From NCBI RefSeq assembly GCF_036568765.1, contig NZ_DATCRY010000052.1, forward strand, positions 1 through 7,771: a stretch of 7,771 bases of DNA, read 5' to 3'. This document shows positions 6,092 through 7,771 of this stretch, in pieces. Both the position numbers and the translations under genes were made by a program. This DNA comes from GSA-30 sp036568765 (GTDB lineage Bacteria; Pseudomonadota; Gammaproteobacteria; Xanthomonadales; Rhodanobacteraceae). The notes under the pieces are model-generated. The model made no database searches, was not told where the DNA came from, and saw nothing but the letters and a program-made list of their open reading frames with translations. How positions within the stretch are numbered: position 1 is the first letter of the stretch; each line of letters begins with the position of its first letter.

Positions 6092-7771
6092 ATGTCTGGC
6101 GATCCTCAGCAAGAGCAAGCGCTGTTGCAGCGACTTCGTGCAAGCGGCGACTCGGCGGCCCAACGCGAAGCGCAACAGTTAGCAGGGCTCTATCACGATC
6201 AGCAGATGGGTGAACTGGCAGCCGATGCGTACAACGCAGCTAAGGGTACAGAGCAGCCTCCTGCGGGATGGGCCCGTGCAAGTGAGCATCCTGAATTGAT
6301 AACTAGGTATGCGCCCTCGCTTCATATAAGCCGGGATCAATTGAATGACATGCTCAAACCCGACGAGTCGGGCTTTCGCGCCGAAATCTACTTACCGGAC
6401 CCTGCGGTGCTCGGTCCTGACTACAAGCCAGTGGTAGCCTTCAAAGGTTCGTCGGGTGACGTGCTGACATCTGATGGAAAGCTTCATTCCACCACTCAAG
6501 AAGATTTTCTGGCGAATAATTTTCCACAGTCGGTTGGCATGCGCACGGACTATTACGATCGCGCCATGCGGCTTTCGAGGGAGTTGCAGCGCGGCGGCCT
6601 CGATTTTGAACTTACGGGACACAGTCTTGCCGGCGGTATGGCGGCAGCGGCTTCAGCCGTTACTGGAAACCATGCTACAACCTGGAACGCTGCAGGTCTG
6701 CATCCGGAGACAGCTCGGCGTTTCGCCGCAGAAAACCCTGGCGTAGTCGTACATGACATAAGCAAGAGTATTAATTCTTACCAGGTCCAAGGCGAGCTTC
6801 TCAATAACGGCGTGCAGGGCAACATTCATAGCCTTGATTATTTGCAACGGCAAGAACTCGGAGCGGTGTTGCAGGAGGGCAGCCAACTCTTGAATCAATT
6901 GCCACAAGGCCGTGAGTTGCTGAAGCAGAACCTCGCCAAGAACATGCCGCCGGAGGCACAGAAGACAGTCCAGGACTTCATCGACAAGGTGGCAACGGGC
7001 GATACCAACAAAATGCTGCGCGAGTTGCCGCTTGCAGCGGGGCAGCAGCAACCTTTGTTGGCGCCGATGATGCCGTCCGGTCCCGATGGCACAGTGCTGA
7101 TAGCGCGCAAGAATCAAATGTCCCTGCCAGAAGTGACTTATCTGGCCAAGCCGTTGCTCGAAACGGCCGGAGCAGTCGCAAAGGGTGCGCAGTTGGGCCA
7201 TCAGGCGGGCGAGGTGGTGGCTGCCGGCGGCAAGGTGACGAATCAGGCATTACACGCGACTGGCGGCGGAATACGGAATATCACCGAAATGGGCGGACAG
7301 GCCGCCCGCACAGTAACCCAGGCTGGCGGCCATGCGGCACAAGGTGCAGAGCATCTGGCCGGTGCTGCTGCCGCCCACGGCCGTGTTGCAGTAGGCGAGG
7401 TGGGGGCACGGGTCAGTGAGGGGTTGGGTAGTCTTGGACAGTTCACTGCATCGCTGGAAGCCGATGCCCTGCGCAAAGTAGGTAGCGTCCTGCCGGACGG
7501 CGCTCAAAAATGGATGAACAACCAGGCGCAGCAACTCGATCGGGCTGGCGATGCCGTGCATCGCTTGGGGCAGGGCCTGGGCGCCGATGCGCGGCGCGAT
7601 GCGCATGCTGACGCGGCAACGATCCGCGATGCCACGCGTACCTTGCAGGCGGCAACCGATCATGTGGCCACGCGGCTGGGAAATCTGCAGCACGATGCTG
7701 TGGCAGGAGCGGGGACATTGGCGGGTCGCGGCCTGGATGCGGTGGGAAACGCCGTGCAGCATGTTGCCGAC
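6092..7771 (+). CDS. Lipase-like (alpha/beta hydrolase) protein, probable secreted antibacterial effector; partial at right edge
   Basis: The frame is open for 560 codons to the window end. There is no signal peptide or membrane span at the N terminus (MSGDPQQEQALLQRLR), so export would need a dedicated system. Residues 112-205 look like the core of class 3/DUF2974-type lipases: VVAFKGS (114-120, the usual FRGT), then DFLANNFPQSVGMRTDYYDRA (138-158), the nucleophile elbow TGHSLAGGMAAAA (175-187) with Ser178, and TTWNAAGLHPETARR (196-210). SYQVQGELL (229-237) may carry the acidic residue. Ala180 replaces the last Gly of GxSxG, and I cannot place a catalytic histidine with confidence. Residues 359-446 form a Gly/Ala-rich helical segment with an exact 11-residue glycine period, followed by long helical segments. 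The upstream ankyrin lipoprotein is the likely immunity partner. Lipase effectors of the Xanthomonadales X-T4SS carry a C-terminal XVIPCD, and T6SS Tle lipases are the alternative; the deciding part is outside the window. Confidence 0.8.
   Translation, partial: MSGDPQQEQALLQRLRASGDSAAQREAQQLAGLYHDQQMGELAADAYNAAKGTEQPPAGWARASEHPELITRYAPSLHISRDQLNDMLKPDESGFRAEIYLPDPAVLGPDYKPVVAFKGSSGDVLTSDGKLHSTTQEDFLANNFPQSVGMRTDYYDRAMRLSRELQRGGLDFELTGHSLAGGMAAAASAVTGNHATTWNAAGLHPETARRFAAENPGVVVHDISKSINSYQVQGELLNNGVQGNIHSLDYLQRQELGAVLQEGSQLLNQLPQGRELLKQNLAKNMPPEAQKTVQDFIDKVATGDTNKMLRELPLAAGQQQPLLAPMMPSGPDGTVLIARKNQMSLPEVTYLAKPLLETAGAVAKGAQLGHQAGEVVAAGGKVTNQALHATGGGIRNITEMGGQAARTVTQAGGHAAQGAEHLAGAAAAHGRVAVGEVGARVSEGLGSLGQFTASLEADALRKVGSVLPDGAQKWMNNQAQQLDRAGDAVHRLGQGLGADARRDAHADAATIRDATRTLQAATDHVATRLGNLQHDAVAGAGTLAGRGLDAVGNAVQHVAD
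7166..7429 (+). repeat. Eleven-residue (hendecad) protein repeat within the lipase-like gene
   Basis: In protein residues 359-446, glycine occupies 369, 380, 391, 402, 413, 424, 435 and 446: eight positions exactly 11 apart. Aligning the 11-mers puts mostly hydrophobic or small residues in columns 2, 3, 6 and 9, with polar residues at columns 1 and 8. This is the pattern of 11-mer helices seen in LEA proteins, synuclein and apolipoproteins. The DNA units (33 nt) are diverged, so the periodicity is in the protein, not a recent tandem duplication. Confidence 0.65.

Noticed and set aside
6653..7201. A 182-codon minus-strand frame opposite the lipase-like gene
   Set aside because: Shadow frame; the plus strand shows coherent lipase motifs and an ordered repeat over the same bases.
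1..7771. tRNA genes, CRISPR arrays, insertion sequences, attachment sites
   Set aside because: No cloverleaf, no spaced direct DNA repeats, and no transposase or terminal inverted repeat was found on reading both strands.

Overview
The window looks like chromosomal DNA from a GC-rich gammaproteobacterium, most likely of the Xanthomonadales (Rhodanobacteraceae or Xanthomonadaceae, the Dyella/Luteibacter/Rhodanobacter type). This rests on remembered protein resemblance (GlnS, Apt, MsrA, DUF2007) and on strong G/C preference at third codon positions in the housekeeping genes. No database search was possible.

Left part, minus strand (1-2362): a compact housekeeping block read right to left. It holds a small DUF2007 protein, a possible 42-codon ORF in the same frame directly after its stop, glutaminyl-tRNA synthetase (glnS), and the first 47 codons of a nucleoside-deaminase-like protein that starts 3 nt after the glnS stop and runs off the left edge. 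Candidate promoters lie before DUF2007 and before glnS.

Middle, plus strand (2606-5076): an exported protein resembling the DUF3103 family, closed by a strong hairpin; then adenine phosphoribosyltransferase (apt, purine salvage) and peptide methionine sulfoxide reductase A (msrA, oxidative repair). msrA is followed by a perfect 13-bp hairpin that overlaps an alternative hairpin.

Right part, plus strand (5178-7771): the most interesting unit. An ankyrin-repeat lipoprotein of 296 residues is followed after 23 nt by a large lipase-like protein (at least 560 residues, running off the right edge). The lipase has no signal peptide. It has a nucleophile-elbow sequence GHSLAGG, then a Gly/Ala-rich helical tail in which eight glycines recur at exactly 11-residue spacing. 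The arrangement (membrane-anchored periplasmic ankyrin lipoprotein first, leaderless lipase second) is what is expected of an antibacterial lipase effector and its immunity protein, delivered by a type IV (Xanthomonadales X-T4SS) or type VI system. The C terminus, which would carry a secretion domain, lies outside the window, so the delivery route is inference. Base composition swings from about 45% GC in the catalytic part to about 75% GC in the tail, in contrast to the steadier housekeeping genes.

No tRNA, rRNA, CRISPR array, insertion sequence or attachment site was recognised.
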